Assembly (NCBI RefSeq): GCF_050113635.1
Contig: NZ_JBNJLT010000001.1
Span: 248,001-312,000 of the forward strand
Source: Marinimicrobium sp050113635
Lineage (GTDB): Bacteria > Pseudomonadota > Gammaproteobacteria > Pseudomonadales > Cellvibrionaceae
Reading direction: 5' to 3'
DNA length: 64,000 nt
A program made the position numbers and the translations under genes. Each line of letters begins with the position of its first letter. Position 1 is the stretch's first letter. The notes beneath the pieces are model-generated. The model saw only the letters and a program-made list of their open reading frames with translations. It did not search any database and had not been told where the DNA came from. Shown piece after piece: positions 1 to 7,294 of the stretch.

Positions 1-124
1 CCACCATCCAGCCAACTGGCTAAATATCGTCCATCTAATCGGAATCTATCTGACCGCTTTAAAATGGGTTGATATTAGCTAAATATCACGCCAGAAATCT
101 GCTAGAACGCAAAATCACGAATCA

Positions 125-140
125 GTCTCAAACTCTATTG
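125..140 (-). repeat. TnsB-type binding site 3 (innermost)
   Basis: GTCTCAAACTCTATTG on the plus strand, one base different from the other two copies. It starts 53 bp left of the middle site. The reverse complement gives the CAATA-AGTTTGAGAC form expected of a Tn7-family transposase site. Confidence 0.65.
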
Positions 141-177
141 TTTTCAATTATTGGAATCTTTCGTAGAATAAAGACTT

Positions 178-193
178 GTCTCAAACTTTATTG
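178..193 (-). repeat. TnsB-type binding site 2 (middle)
   Basis: GTCTCAAACTTTATTG, identical over 16 bp to the outermost site and in the same orientation. The sequence between sites is unrelated, so this is a set of protein-binding sites, not a duplicated segment. Confidence 0.7.
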
Positions 194-235
194 TATTATC
201 GGTTCTTTGGAAGTCGCGGATTGCCTACGCGTTTA

Positions 236-251
236 GTCTCAAACTTTATTG
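236..251 (-). repeat. TnsB-type binding site 1 (outermost) next to the transposon tip
   Basis: GTCTCAAACTTTATTG, followed by ten bases ending in ACA at 261. On the minus strand this is TGT, seven bases, then CAATAAAG, the arrangement of the Tn7 terminus. The junction with flanking DNA is therefore placed between 261 and 262. Confidence 0.75.
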
Positions 252-298
252 GTCACTGACAACCACCCTTGACCCGCCTTAATTGGGAGGCGTTAACA

Positions 299-475
299 AT
301 GGCTGTAAGTATTACGAGCTCGTCTCAAACACAAGGCTCAGTGGACAATGCCTCTAGAGCTAGCTCCTCGTGCAGCCTCCGAACCGGGGCCAGAGGCTGC
401 GTCAAGGAAAAACTCAAATTCAAATACCGTCTCTATTTCCTAGGAGGGGAGAGATTTACTGTCACACGAACGTGA
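299..475 (+). CDS. Small ORF of unknown function beside the transposon end
   Basis: A 58-residue reading frame starts at an ATG preceded by GGGAGG about nine bases upstream. The product is Ser/Thr-rich at the N-terminus (MAVSITSSSQTQ) and basic toward the middle. I recognise no family. The frame contains a GCAGCCTC...GAGGCTGC hairpin (372-400) and a GTCTCAAAC copy (322-330) that matches the first nine bases of the transposase sites. It lies only 37 bp outside the transposon tip. A good ribosome site is its only support; it may not be a gene. Confidence 0.3.
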   Translation: MAVSITSSSQTQGSVDNASRASSSCSLRTGARGCVKEKLKFKYRLYFLGGERFTVTRT

Positions 476-650
476 CGTTCAATCCGTTCTCGATTACTTG
501 GACAGAAATCCAAACGATGTCTTGAACCGGGCCGTCAATGAGCTTGACGAGTACTCCAGCCCTTTAGCCGCCAAGCCGGAGATGAGTCATTGTCTACCGA
601 GGCACGCAGTCAGGCCGCGTCCTGAGTCAGTTGCTGAAACCGCTCAGTGA
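459..650 (+). CDS. Possible small protein or gene remnant without an ATG start
   Basis: An open frame runs from a TAG at 441 to TGA at 648-650. The encoded stretch LLSHERDVQSVLDYLDRNP continues into an acidic, helix-like sequence that reads like real protein. There is no ATG; the only nearby initiators are CTG at 459 or TTA at 456, both behind a strong AGGAGGGGAGAG purine tract (442-453). The frame overlaps the last 41 bases of the convergent helicase gene. It could be a real gene with an unusual start, the tail of a gene disrupted by the transposon insertion, or chance. Confidence 0.25.
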   Translation: MSHERDVQSVLDYLDRNPNDVLNRAVNELDEYSSPLAAKPEMSHCLPRHAVRPRPESVAETAQ

Positions 651-2487
651 ACTGATTGGCTCCCCCACTGGTGACCAAAAGCTGCTGCTTGGCGCGAGTC
701 ATTCCTACATACAGAAGGCGTATTTCTTTGGCCATATCGTCTTCGCCGTCTCTAAGACCTCCAATTCCACTTAAAACGACCGTGTCGAACTCCAGGCCTT
801 TGCTACTTTGACGAGTCAATAGCGTCACCTTTTCTTCGGTGGGGTTATAGGCTTTCTTGTGGGTGGAAGATTTTAGCCAGGCCGAGGGGATTCCAGCCTG
901 TTCCAGTGCTGACTTTAGCGCTGCACCCTGGTAATGATGCGCGTAGATAATGGCAATACTACTCAACGGTTTGCCTCCGCTACGCCATTTCTCGACACAT
1001 CGAACGATGTATTGGTATTCGTCATTGGTATTGTTGAAAGATCGATAAACCGGCATAGGTCCGCTGGCGCCCGCTATCTCTGGCTGGATCAGAGGCACAT
1101 GATCGTCATCAGCATCCTGGGCTTGCAGGTATTCTTTGGCGAAGTCATAAGCAAACGTCAGTATCTCCCGCGTATTACGGTAATTAAGCTTGAGAATCGT
1201 AGTACGACCACGCGCCTGTATGCCCGCGCTGGAGAGAGGAAATTTGAGCTGTTGACGAGTGTAAATAGACTGAGCATCGTCGTACAGTAAGAGTAATGAG
1301 TTGGTATCCGGGTCGATCATCTGAACCACCAGTTTCAACCACTCCGGCTCAAAGTCATGACCTTCATCAATCATCAGGGCACCGTACTGCGCTCGTGGAA
1401 TGTCACCCTTCTCCACCCCTGCGATCACGCTGGTTACCTGCCGCTCCCAATGAGCCCTATCACCCTCTTGCGTATCCACATGGTACGTTTTCAGTTGAAG
1501 ACCACACCACTCGTGAAAATGGTAAACCTGAACTTGCTCATCAACGCCCCGCTCCGCCATAAAGACCCTCAGGCGTGCCGCCAACGTAATGTTAAAACAG
1601 AGTACGAGAATGGGCTTACTAGTGGCTTGGGACAAATGCAGACAGCGATAACCAAGAATCAGAGTTTTTCCGGAGCCCGCGACCCCATGGATGACACGGT
1701 GCCCATCCCCAAGGCTTTTTGCCAATAGCTCCTGTTGAATATCCATCACCCGGACAATTTCCGGGACAAGAGCCTGGCTAACGTTTGAGGTGGTTTCTGG
1801 AGAGTCATCCGTCTCCTCATCAGGTCCTCCGAACAAGTCCTGCTGAGGTGCGTTGATACGAACCTCGGGGAACAGGTGCCAGCGAACACGATCGATCTGA
1901 GGCAGGGAAAGCTTCTCGCCAAAACGGTACTCAAACATCCCCCAGAGTCGACTTTGAAACGCCTCTGCGTCAACGGAGTCAGTCATCTCGTCTTTACAGA
2001 TCACTCTGTGAGCAGGCAGCACCAGTTCCTGGTGGTCCTCGGGCAGCGCCTTGTTCCATTGCTGTCTGGTGATATTGGTCAGCACCACACCATAACCGTA
2101 AGGGCAACAAAGCCGACCTTGATAGCGACCTTCTGGCTGGCGAAGTTGAGGGTCAGCTTTCAGTACATTAACGGTAGTCTGGGCATACTGCCTGGCCTGC
2201 TCCAGAGGATTGCTGACCACATCCAAACCATTGTGCGTCTGCAGGGTGACGCGATCTTTGCTGATTTTTTTCAGGGTCGCCAACTTCCAATCTTTGACTT
2301 CCAGAAAAAGCAACCCGCGAGACGGGTGCAAAATAATGAAATCCGGATACCGTCTCTGGCGACCGACCGGGACGTCGTACCATACGGTGTAATCATCCTC
2401 GAGAAGGGCTTCAAGACGGCGCCCAAAACGGCGCTCTCCCGCTGTCATTCCTCGAATGGTACTCAGGCTCGGAATAATTGCTGCCAT
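610..2487 (-). CDS. NERD-domain nuclease / UvrD-type (superfamily 1) helicase
   Basis: The protein has 625 residues. The N-terminal ~120 residues match a NERD (nuclease-related) domain: PDFIIL, then FLEVKDW, supplying the D...ExK pattern of restriction-like nucleases. An SF1 helicase core follows: Walker A GVAGSGKT, Walker B-like LMIDEGHD, YDDAQSIY, LNYRNTREI, SSKGLEFDTVVL and YVGMTRAKQQL. It probably unwinds DNA with ATP and may cut it. NERD-helicases occur on plasmids, islands and in defence loci, and this one sits next to a Tn7-like end. The start at 2487 has GGAG six bases upstream; an in-frame start at 2526 would add 13 residues with no clear ribosome site. The biological role is inferred only. 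Confidence 0.8.
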   Translation of the reverse strand: MAAIIPSLSTIRGMTAGERRFGRRLEALLEDDYTVWYDVPVGRQRRYPDFIILHPSRGLLFLEVKDWKLATLKKISKDRVTLQTHNGLDVVSNPLEQARQYAQTTVNVLKADPQLRQPEGRYQGRLCCPYGYGVVLTNITRQQWNKALPEDHQELVLPAHRVICKDEMTDSVDAEAFQSRLWGMFEYRFGEKLSLPQIDRVRWHLFPEVRINAPQQDLFGGPDEETDDSPETTSNVSQALVPEIVRVMDIQQELLAKSLGDGHRVIHGVAGSGKTLILGYRCLHLSQATSKPILVLCFNITLAARLRVFMAERGVDEQVQVYHFHEWCGLQLKTYHVDTQEGDRAHWERQVTSVIAGVEKGDIPRAQYGALMIDEGHDFEPEWLKLVVQMIDPDTNSLLLLYDDAQSIYTRQQLKFPLSSAGIQARGRTTILKLNYRNTREILTFAYDFAKEYLQAQDADDDHVPLIQPEIAGASGPMPVYRSFNNTNDEYQYIVRCVEKWRSGGKPLSSIAIIYAHHYQGAALKSALEQAGIPSAWLKSSTHKKAYNPTEEKVTLLTRQSSKGLEFDTVVLSGIGGLRDGEDDMAKEIRLLYVGMTRAKQQLLVTSGGANQFTERFQQLTQDAA

Positions 2488-2603
2488 GCTGCCTCCACAC
2501 TGACCCTGACGGGTGCACTCCCTCACGTTCTATCGCGGTAGCATCGTTCAGAATGCGATCTCGGACTGTTTTTATAGCAGATATACCGACTCAAAACCAT
2601 AAT

Positions 2604-3254
2604 TCATCCGCCAACTTCCACCCGAATTCCAGCCAGCAACAAGGCCAGACCGGCTTCAAACCGCTCTTCAAATTGAAACAGGCTCTCGGCAATGAGGTCA
2701 TACGTCAGCCGTGTAAAAAACGGATCGTCCAACACGTCGCGGGCCGAAGACAGCACAAGTTCGTCGGGCCATTCTCTGTAACTGGGCAACCCCTGCTCTT
2801 CAAGCACTTCGCCCAGCACAAAGCTAAAAACCGTCATCATCACCTGCAGCGCTCGACCAGTGCTCAGCCCTACTCTTGCCATCAAACCCAACATTACCTC
2901 CGCCGTGCGCAAGGTATTGTGCTTGGCAGAAAAGCTGCCACCGATAATCCTCGCACCATCACGTTGCGCCAGCAGTACACGCCTGAGGCGACGAATGCTT
3001 TCCGCAATATCTTCATAGGGCTCACCATGCCCCAAATCTTCAATCGTCACCCGGCTTACCATCACCTCCGCCATCTCATCAAGCAACTGGTGCTTATCCG
3101 CAATCAAACGATAGAGCACCGGCGCCTGAACCCCCATAGTGTTTGAGAGCGTGCGCATCGTCAGCCCTTCAAGCCCATTCTGATTAACGATGTCCAGGGC
3201 AGTTTCAGCCACCTCCGTCGGCGTCAGCTTTGCCTTTTTGGGTAATTTGGTCAT
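2604..3254 (-). CDS. TetR-family transcriptional regulator
   Basis: The protein has 216 residues. The N-terminal helix-turn-helix reads EVAETALDIVNQNGLEGLTMRTLSNTMG, followed by PVLYRLIADKHQLLDEMAE, the standard TetR layout (here LYRLIADK replaces LYxHfxxK). The C-terminal ~150 residues form a helical ligand-binding region of the type found in tetracycline-repressor-like members. It diverges from the GyrI-like gene, and the 5' region carries two identical 17-bp palindromes (3299-3315, 3333-3349), likely its own operators. Autoregulation and control of the divergent gene are inferred from this arrangement. The ligand is unknown. Confidence 0.85.
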   Translation of the reverse strand: MTKLPKKAKLTPTEVAETALDIVNQNGLEGLTMRTLSNTMGVQAPVLYRLIADKHQLLDEMAEVMVSRVTIEDLGHGEPYEDIAESIRRLRRVLLAQRDGARIIGGSFSAKHNTLRTAEVMLGLMARVGLSTGRALQVMMTVFSFVLGEVLEEQGLPSYREWPDELVLSSARDVLDDPFFTRLTYDLIAESLFQFEERFEAGLALLLAGIRVEVGG

Positions 3255-3298
3255 AACCGAGGTCTCTTAACCGGTATTTTTGAGTGCAATGGTTGACA

Positions 3299-3315
3299 TG
3301 TTAACACCGTTAACA
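3299..3315. promoter_or_regulatory. Palindromic operator 1 (TetR-type)
   Basis: TGTTAACACCGTTAACA is a perfect 7-3-7 inverted repeat in the region between the divergent TetR and GyrI-like genes. The same arms recur 34 bp away, just over three helical turns. It lies 45 bp upstream of the tetR start, where promoter occlusion is expected. Confidence 0.7.
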
Positions 3316-3332
3316 ATAAACTCAATTCGCAC

Positions 3333-3349
3333 TGTTAACAGCGTTAACA
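3333..3349. promoter_or_regulatory. Palindromic operator 2 (TetR-type)
   Basis: TGTTAACAGCGTTAACA has the same 7-bp arms as operator 1 with only the 3-bp centre changed. Two exact copies of such arms in a short divergent region are unlikely by chance and suit binding of two repressor dimers. Confidence 0.7.
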
Positions 3350-3474
3350 AATTCTTGGCATCTACCTCGCATATGACACCCCTTATGGCACAGGTCAGCT
3401 CCCCCCAACAGGCATTACCGTCCCGGCGCTCGCCAGCACCCTCACAGGTTCCGGGCCAGACGGGTGGCCCCACA

Positions 3475-3999
3475 ATGGTTGCCATTCGGCGCCAGCCGGC
3501 CATTAAGCTGGCTGGCCTGCGATCTCGCTTGAAAGGTCTTCCTTACCACGTTATACCAACCCTGCTGGAACGGTTTTCCCCCTACCGGGGGTGGTTTCCT
3601 GGCCAGGTTGATCGACACCTGTTCGGGGCGCTTATGCAGCCGGCGGGCAACAGCGCGGGATTCGAGTATCTCACGGCGGTAGAGGTCGAGAACCTGGCCA
3701 TCATCAACGCGGATTGGGAGCCGTTGGAAATACCATCACAGCACTATGCGATCTTTTCTCATACCGGCCATTTATCAAATTTGCGAACCACCACACATTC
3801 CGTGTTTGCTAACAGCCTGCCGTCACGACAACTGACACCCCTTCGACACACCCCCAATGTTCCGCTAATCCTGGAGCGATACAGCGCGTCGTTCGATATA
3901 AGAAGCGGATGGGGAGAGATTCAGCTCTGGGTTCCTCTGGACGAAGCGCGCAGCGATCTGCCCTCTATCAGAAAGTTTGAACCTGCCTCCGGACGATAG
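3475..3999 (+). CDS. GyrI-like / AraC effector-binding-domain protein
   Basis: The protein has 174 residues. The order of segments (MVAIRRQPAIKLAGLRSR, a central FGYDV-like region rewritten as AGFEYLTAVEV, then IPSQHYAIFSHTGHLSNL and a C-terminal EIQLWVPL strand) matches the stand-alone small-molecule-binding fold of GyrI/SbmC and AraC effector domains (Cass2 type). Such proteins bind hydrophobic cations or modulate gyrase; no DNA-binding domain is attached here. The start at 3475 is where the domain begins; the frame is open back to 3280, but that part is low-complexity and crosses the operators. Divergent transcription from the TetR gene suggests joint control, for example in response to a drug-like ligand. 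Confidence 0.65.
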   Translation: MVAIRRQPAIKLAGLRSRLKGLPYHVIPTLLERFSPYRGWFPGQVDRHLFGALMQPAGNSAGFEYLTAVEVENLAIINADWEPLEIPSQHYAIFSHTGHLSNLRTTTHSVFANSLPSRQLTPLRHTPNVPLILERYSASFDIRSGWGEIQLWVPLDEARSDLPSIRKFEPASGR

Positions 4000-4164
4000 G
4001 TCCACTAGTCATTCGTTATTGAAAACCAACTGGCACATGATCGGTATAACGCGTCGTCGCGTAACTGACGTTACATTCACTTTTGCGATGATCGAAAAAA
4101 GGGTGGTAGCATTAAAGCACCGATGCGACGCCACACACTTTATTGACCGATCTGGGGATGCACC

Positions 4165-5529
4165 ATGATCAGGGGCAGTGAGCTAGCGACACCTCAGCAG
4201 AATTCTCTTTCCGCACCCGCGGAGCGGAAAGACTGCACAGAGCGGAAAGATTGCACAGAGCGGAAGATATGGAGGGAACTGGAGCCAGCCCGGCAACGGG
4301 AGGTTTTGGGCAGTCTGTACCGGACGGTTCGCGCCAGGTCTATCAAGCTGTGCGAGCCTCTACTCCCGGAGGACTACTGCCTGCAGGCCACCAAGGCAAC
4401 CAGCCCTCCGAAGTGGCATCTCGCCCACATTACCTGGTTTTTTGAAACGTTCATCCTTATTCCCCTGCACACCGATTACCAGCCCTTCCATCCAACGTTC
4501 AAACACCTGTTCAACTCCTACTACAACTCGGTGGGAGATCAGTTCTCGCGGCCACAGCGTGGGCTGCTGACGCGGCCCACCATTAAGGAAGTCATGGCTT
4601 ACCGCAACGCGGTGGATACCGCCATGCTGGAGTGGATTACGACCTGTCCGGACTCCGTGTGGCCGAATGTTGCCAAACTGGTGGAGTTGGGGTGCAACCA
4701 TGAAGAGCAGCACCAGGAACTGCTGTTAACGGACCTGAAATTCGGACTGTCGTTGAATCCGTTGAAACCCACCTACCGTAAAACGCTATCGAGCGCGAGC
4801 GCCGCACCCCCGATGGAGTGGCTGTCCTACCCCGGCGGTGTGCATGAAGTCGGGCACGCTGGCGAAGCGTTCGTGTTCGATAACGAACGCCCACGGCATA
4901 AGGTGTATGTCGATCCGTATCGATTGGCGTCCCGTCCGGTTACCAACGGTGAATTTCTGGCGTTTATTGAAGCGGGCGGTTACGAGCGCCCGGAGTATTG
5001 GTTATCGGACGGCTTTGCAGAAGCCCAGGCCCAAGGTTGGTCCCATCCCTTGTATTGGCGCTACGACGACGGTCAGTGGCGACACTTTACGCTGTCCGGG
5101 GAGCGCGATCTCAATCGCGACGAACCGGTCACTCACCTCAGTTTTTACGAGGCAGATGCCTACGCGCGTTTTCGGGGAGCCCGACTGCCCACAGAAATGG
5201 AGTGGGAGCTGGCGGCCAACCAAGAAGCCATAGCCGGTAATTTTAGCGACGCCGGGCACTTACACCCACAACCCGCGCAACACCATCAGTTTTTTGGCGA
5301 TGTCTGGGAGTGGACTTCCAGCAGCTACAGCCCCTACCCCGGCTACGAGCCTGAGCCCGGCGCCGTCGGTGAGTACAACGGCAAGTTTATGATCAACCAG
5401 ATGGTGCTGCGCGGCGGGTCCTGCGTCACACCAGAGGGCCACATTCGCTCCACTTACCGGAACTTTTTTTACCCCCCCGACCGGTGGCAATTCACCGGCG
5501 TTCGACTCGCAGAAGGAATTCGTCAATGA
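4165..5529 (+). CDS. egtB: Ergothioneine biosynthesis sulfoxide synthase EgtB
   Basis: The protein has 454 residues. EgtB is a non-haem iron enzyme that joins trimethylhistidine to a thiol donor with oxygen, the central step of ergothioneine synthesis. The N-terminal DinB-like half carries the iron ligands: WHLAHITWFFE (His85/88) and NHEEQHQEL (His179, His183). The C-terminal half (about 210-454) is an FGE-sulfatase domain with LPTEMEWELAA, FGDVWEWTSSSY and VLRGGSC. The stop overlaps the egtD start (ATGA), so the two are translationally coupled. An 18-bp tandem duplication near the 5' end (4222-4266) inserts ERKDCT twice before the conserved domain. Confidence 0.92.
   Translation: MIRGSELATPQQNSLSAPAERKDCTERKDCTERKIWRELEPARQREVLGSLYRTVRARSIKLCEPLLPEDYCLQATKATSPPKWHLAHITWFFETFILIPLHTDYQPFHPTFKHLFNSYYNSVGDQFSRPQRGLLTRPTIKEVMAYRNAVDTAMLEWITTCPDSVWPNVAKLVELGCNHEEQHQELLLTDLKFGLSLNPLKPTYRKTLSSASAAPPMEWLSYPGGVHEVGHAGEAFVFDNERPRHKVYVDPYRLASRPVTNGEFLAFIEAGGYERPEYWLSDGFAEAQAQGWSHPLYWRYDDGQWRHFTLSGERDLNRDEPVTHLSFYEADAYARFRGARLPTEMEWELAANQEAIAGNFSDAGHLHPQPAQHHQFFGDVWEWTSSSYSPYPGYEPEPGAVGEYNGKFMINQMVLRGGSCVTPEGHIRSTYRNFFYPPDRWQFTGVRLAEGIRQ
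4222..4266 (+). repeat. 18-bp tandem repeat inside the egtB N-terminus
   Basis: GAGCGGAAAGACTGCACA (4222-4239) is followed by a copy with one substitution (4240-4257) and half of a third (4258-4266). It preserves frame and encodes ERKDCT-ERKDCT-ERK upstream of the DinB domain. This looks like a recent slippage or duplication product. Confidence 0.85.
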
Positions 5530-6482
5530 CAGCCACCCAGTTTCACGATTACTCGCCTGAAGACTCCTGCTTTTACACCGATGTCGTCGAAGGAATGTCA
5601 CAATCGCCGAAGCAGCTTTCCCCCAAATATTTTTATGACCAACGAGGCTCCGAGCTGTTTGAGCAAATCTGTCAGCAGCCGGAGTATTACCCTACTCAAA
5701 CGGAAATTGGCATATTGCACGAGCATCGAGAGGAAATTGCGGCGCTTTCCGGCGCTGGCTGTGAACTCGTGGAATTCGGATGCGGCGCCAGCCGGAAAAT
5801 TGGGGTGTTGTTGGAGGGCCTGAAGCCCAAAACTTACATTGGTATCGATATTTCCCGGGACTTTCTGATCGAGTCGACCCATCGCCTGGCACAGGATTAC
5901 CCGTGGCTTGAAGTACACGGTCTGTGTGCTGACCTGTGCGAGCCGCTCACGCTGGAACGATCAGCCGATGGGCAGCGAATGGGTTTTTACCCCGGCTCCA
6001 GTATTGGCAACTACGAGCCCACCGAGGCCCAGGCACTGCTCCGAAACTTCAGAAATCTGCTGGGGCCCGGCGGCACTTTGTTGATTGGCGTCGATCTGAA
6101 AAAAGACCCGAAAATACTCAACGCCGCTTACAACGATTCGACCGGAATCACCTCGCAATTCAATCTCAATGTGCTGGAACGCATGAAGCAGGAGCTGGGT
6201 GCCGAGGTGGATACCAGCGCCTTTGAGCATCAGGCTTTTTACAACGCCGAAAAAGGTCGCGTGGAAATGCATCTGGTCAGCACCCGCGAGCAGGACTTGC
6301 GCATCGGTGCCTCCCGTTTCTCGTTCGATAAGGGGGAAAGCATTCACACTGAAAACTCGTACAAATATACCGTGCCGGAGTTCCAGTCCCTATGCTGGCG
6401 GGCGGGGTACGAGGCGGTACAATGCTGGACCGATAAAAACGCCCTGTTCAGCGTACAGCTTTTTCGCGTGGTGGGTTTGTAG
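5526..6482 (+). CDS. egtD: L-histidine N-alpha-methyltransferase EgtD
   Basis: The protein has 318 residues. EgtD uses three S-adenosylmethionines to make the histidine betaine hercynine, the substrate for EgtB. The SAM site is seen in LVEFGCGASRK (motif I) and YIGIDISRDFL; FYPGSSIGNYEP is the EgtD-type substrate-pocket segment, and the N-terminal LSPKYFYDQRGSELFEQI is characteristic of the family. The start is the ATG at 5526, inside the egtB stop; an upstream in-frame ATG at 5484 lies within egtB and is less likely. Confidence 0.93.
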   Translation: MTATQFHDYSPEDSCFYTDVVEGMSQSPKQLSPKYFYDQRGSELFEQICQQPEYYPTQTEIGILHEHREEIAALSGAGCELVEFGCGASRKIGVLLEGLKPKTYIGIDISRDFLIESTHRLAQDYPWLEVHGLCADLCEPLTLERSADGQRMGFYPGSSIGNYEPTEAQALLRNFRNLLGPGGTLLIGVDLKKDPKILNAAYNDSTGITSQFNLNVLERMKQELGAEVDTSAFEHQAFYNAEKGRVEMHLVSTREQDLRIGASRFSFDKGESIHTENSYKYTVPEFQSLCWRAGYEAVQCWTDKNALFSVQLFRVVGL

Positions 6483-6499
6483 CGCCAGCGGGAGACACC

Positions 6500-7294
6500 A
6501 TGCAGCCAGATTACCAATTGTCGACCTTTGTGGGCGCACAACAGGACGGTCCTCAAGGCGCCCCCCACTGGATTTTTCTCGACGAAAATCCGGGCGCTGT
6601 CACCACCCTGCGCGCACTGTCCAATACGGTGAGTCAAACCCTCGTGCTTTTGGAAAATCCTGCGCGGCATTCACACGACGCTCCCCTGCGCGTCCAGTTT
6701 TTTGAACACGGTCAAGACGTTTTGCGCTGCGGCTCGGGAACGCTGGCCGTCGGGTGGGTACTGTCTGAACATTACGCCAAGAGCCCGCTGCCTATTATTC
6801 ATACCGCGTGTGAAACGCTTCAGCTGTTTGTGGATGATGAAGGTTATGGCTACGAAAGCTTGCCCCTGCCCCAACACATCTGGTCGTCCGGCCCCACCGA
6901 ATGGGAAGCCGTTATTGGGCAAACCATTGCAAACGCCGTGCTCAGCGGTGGCGAGCAGGATTACCTCATTCTGGAACTAAAGGATGAGGCGGCTTTGACT
7001 CAGGCGCGGCCAGACTCCGCCGAACTCACACGTATGACTGACCGAGCGTTAATCCTCACGGCACCCACACCCGACGGTTATCGGCTTCGCTACTTTGCCC
7101 CCCAGTATGGACTGTCGGAAGGCGGCGCGACGGGTTCCGCCAATATTCAGTTACTGCGCTACTGGTACTCCCAAGGACAGCGGGGAACTCTGAACGCTTG
7201 TCAGTGCTCGCCCACTGGCGCTGAATTCTGGGGGACAGCCGGACCCGATGCGGTGCGACTTTACGGGCGCGTTCGCCCTACGGGCACTGGCTGA
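6500..7294 (+). CDS. PhzF-family (DAP epimerase fold) protein
   Basis: The protein has 264 residues and begins 17 bp after egtD behind GGGAGA, so it probably shares the egt transcript. Family marks are RCGSGTLAVGWVL (PhzF CGHATLA position, here CGSGTLA) and the C-terminal YFAPQYGLSEGGATGSANIQLL, the G-x-x-TGSA-x-x-xL segment that closes the second half of the fold. PhzF-like proteins are isomerases or hydrolases acting on small acids. No ergothioneine enzyme of this family is known to me, so a role in that pathway is only a guess from position. The 3' end overlaps the convergent amylase gene by 17 bp. Confidence 0.75.
   Translation: MQPDYQLSTFVGAQQDGPQGAPHWIFLDENPGAVTTLRALSNTVSQTLVLLENPARHSHDAPLRVQFFEHGQDVLRCGSGTLAVGWVLSEHYAKSPLPIIHTACETLQLFVDDEGYGYESLPLPQHIWSSGPTEWEAVIGQTIANAVLSGGEQDYLILELKDEAALTQARPDSAELTRMTDRALILTAPTPDGYRLRYFAPQYGLSEGGATGSANIQLLRYWYSQGQRGTLNACQCSPTGAEFWGTAGPDAVRLYGRVRPTGTG

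Larger units (their letters stand above)
1..261 (-). mobile_element. End of a Tn7-like transposon (left-end type); body extends left of the window
   Basis: Three near-identical 16-bp sites (125-140, 178-193, 236-251) stand in the same orientation. Read on the minus strand from 261 inward, the sequence begins TGTCAGTGACCAATAAAG. From memory, Tn7 begins TGTGGGCGGACAATAAAG, which has the same TGT + 7 nt + CAATAAAG layout, and TnsB sites of this family share a CAATAAAGTYT...AAAC-like core. Three dispersed sites over about 140 bp resemble the Tn7 left end; the right end has closely packed sites. The element must lie to the left, because the sites are inside the TGT terminus. No gene is visible in 1-124. 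GCTAAATATC occurs twice there (19-28, 78-87). If the usual 5-bp target duplication exists, its copy here is ACCAC at 262-266. The other end is outside the window, so duplication, transposase genes and cargo cannot be checked. Confidence 0.75.

Noticed and set aside
125..251. Short repeats that could be a degenerate CRISPR array
   Set aside because: Only 16 bp are shared, spacing is uneven (37 and 42 nt) and the set ends in a Tn7-type TGT/ACA tip. Transposase sites explain it better.
4137..4145. ACTTTATTG near egtB, resembling part of the transposase site
   Set aside because: Nine bases only, without GTCTCAA in front or an ACA ten bases after. Chance match.
3977..4168. 63-residue ORF between the GyrI-like gene and egtB
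   Set aside because: It has no ribosome site and overlaps both neighbours. No protein-like composition.
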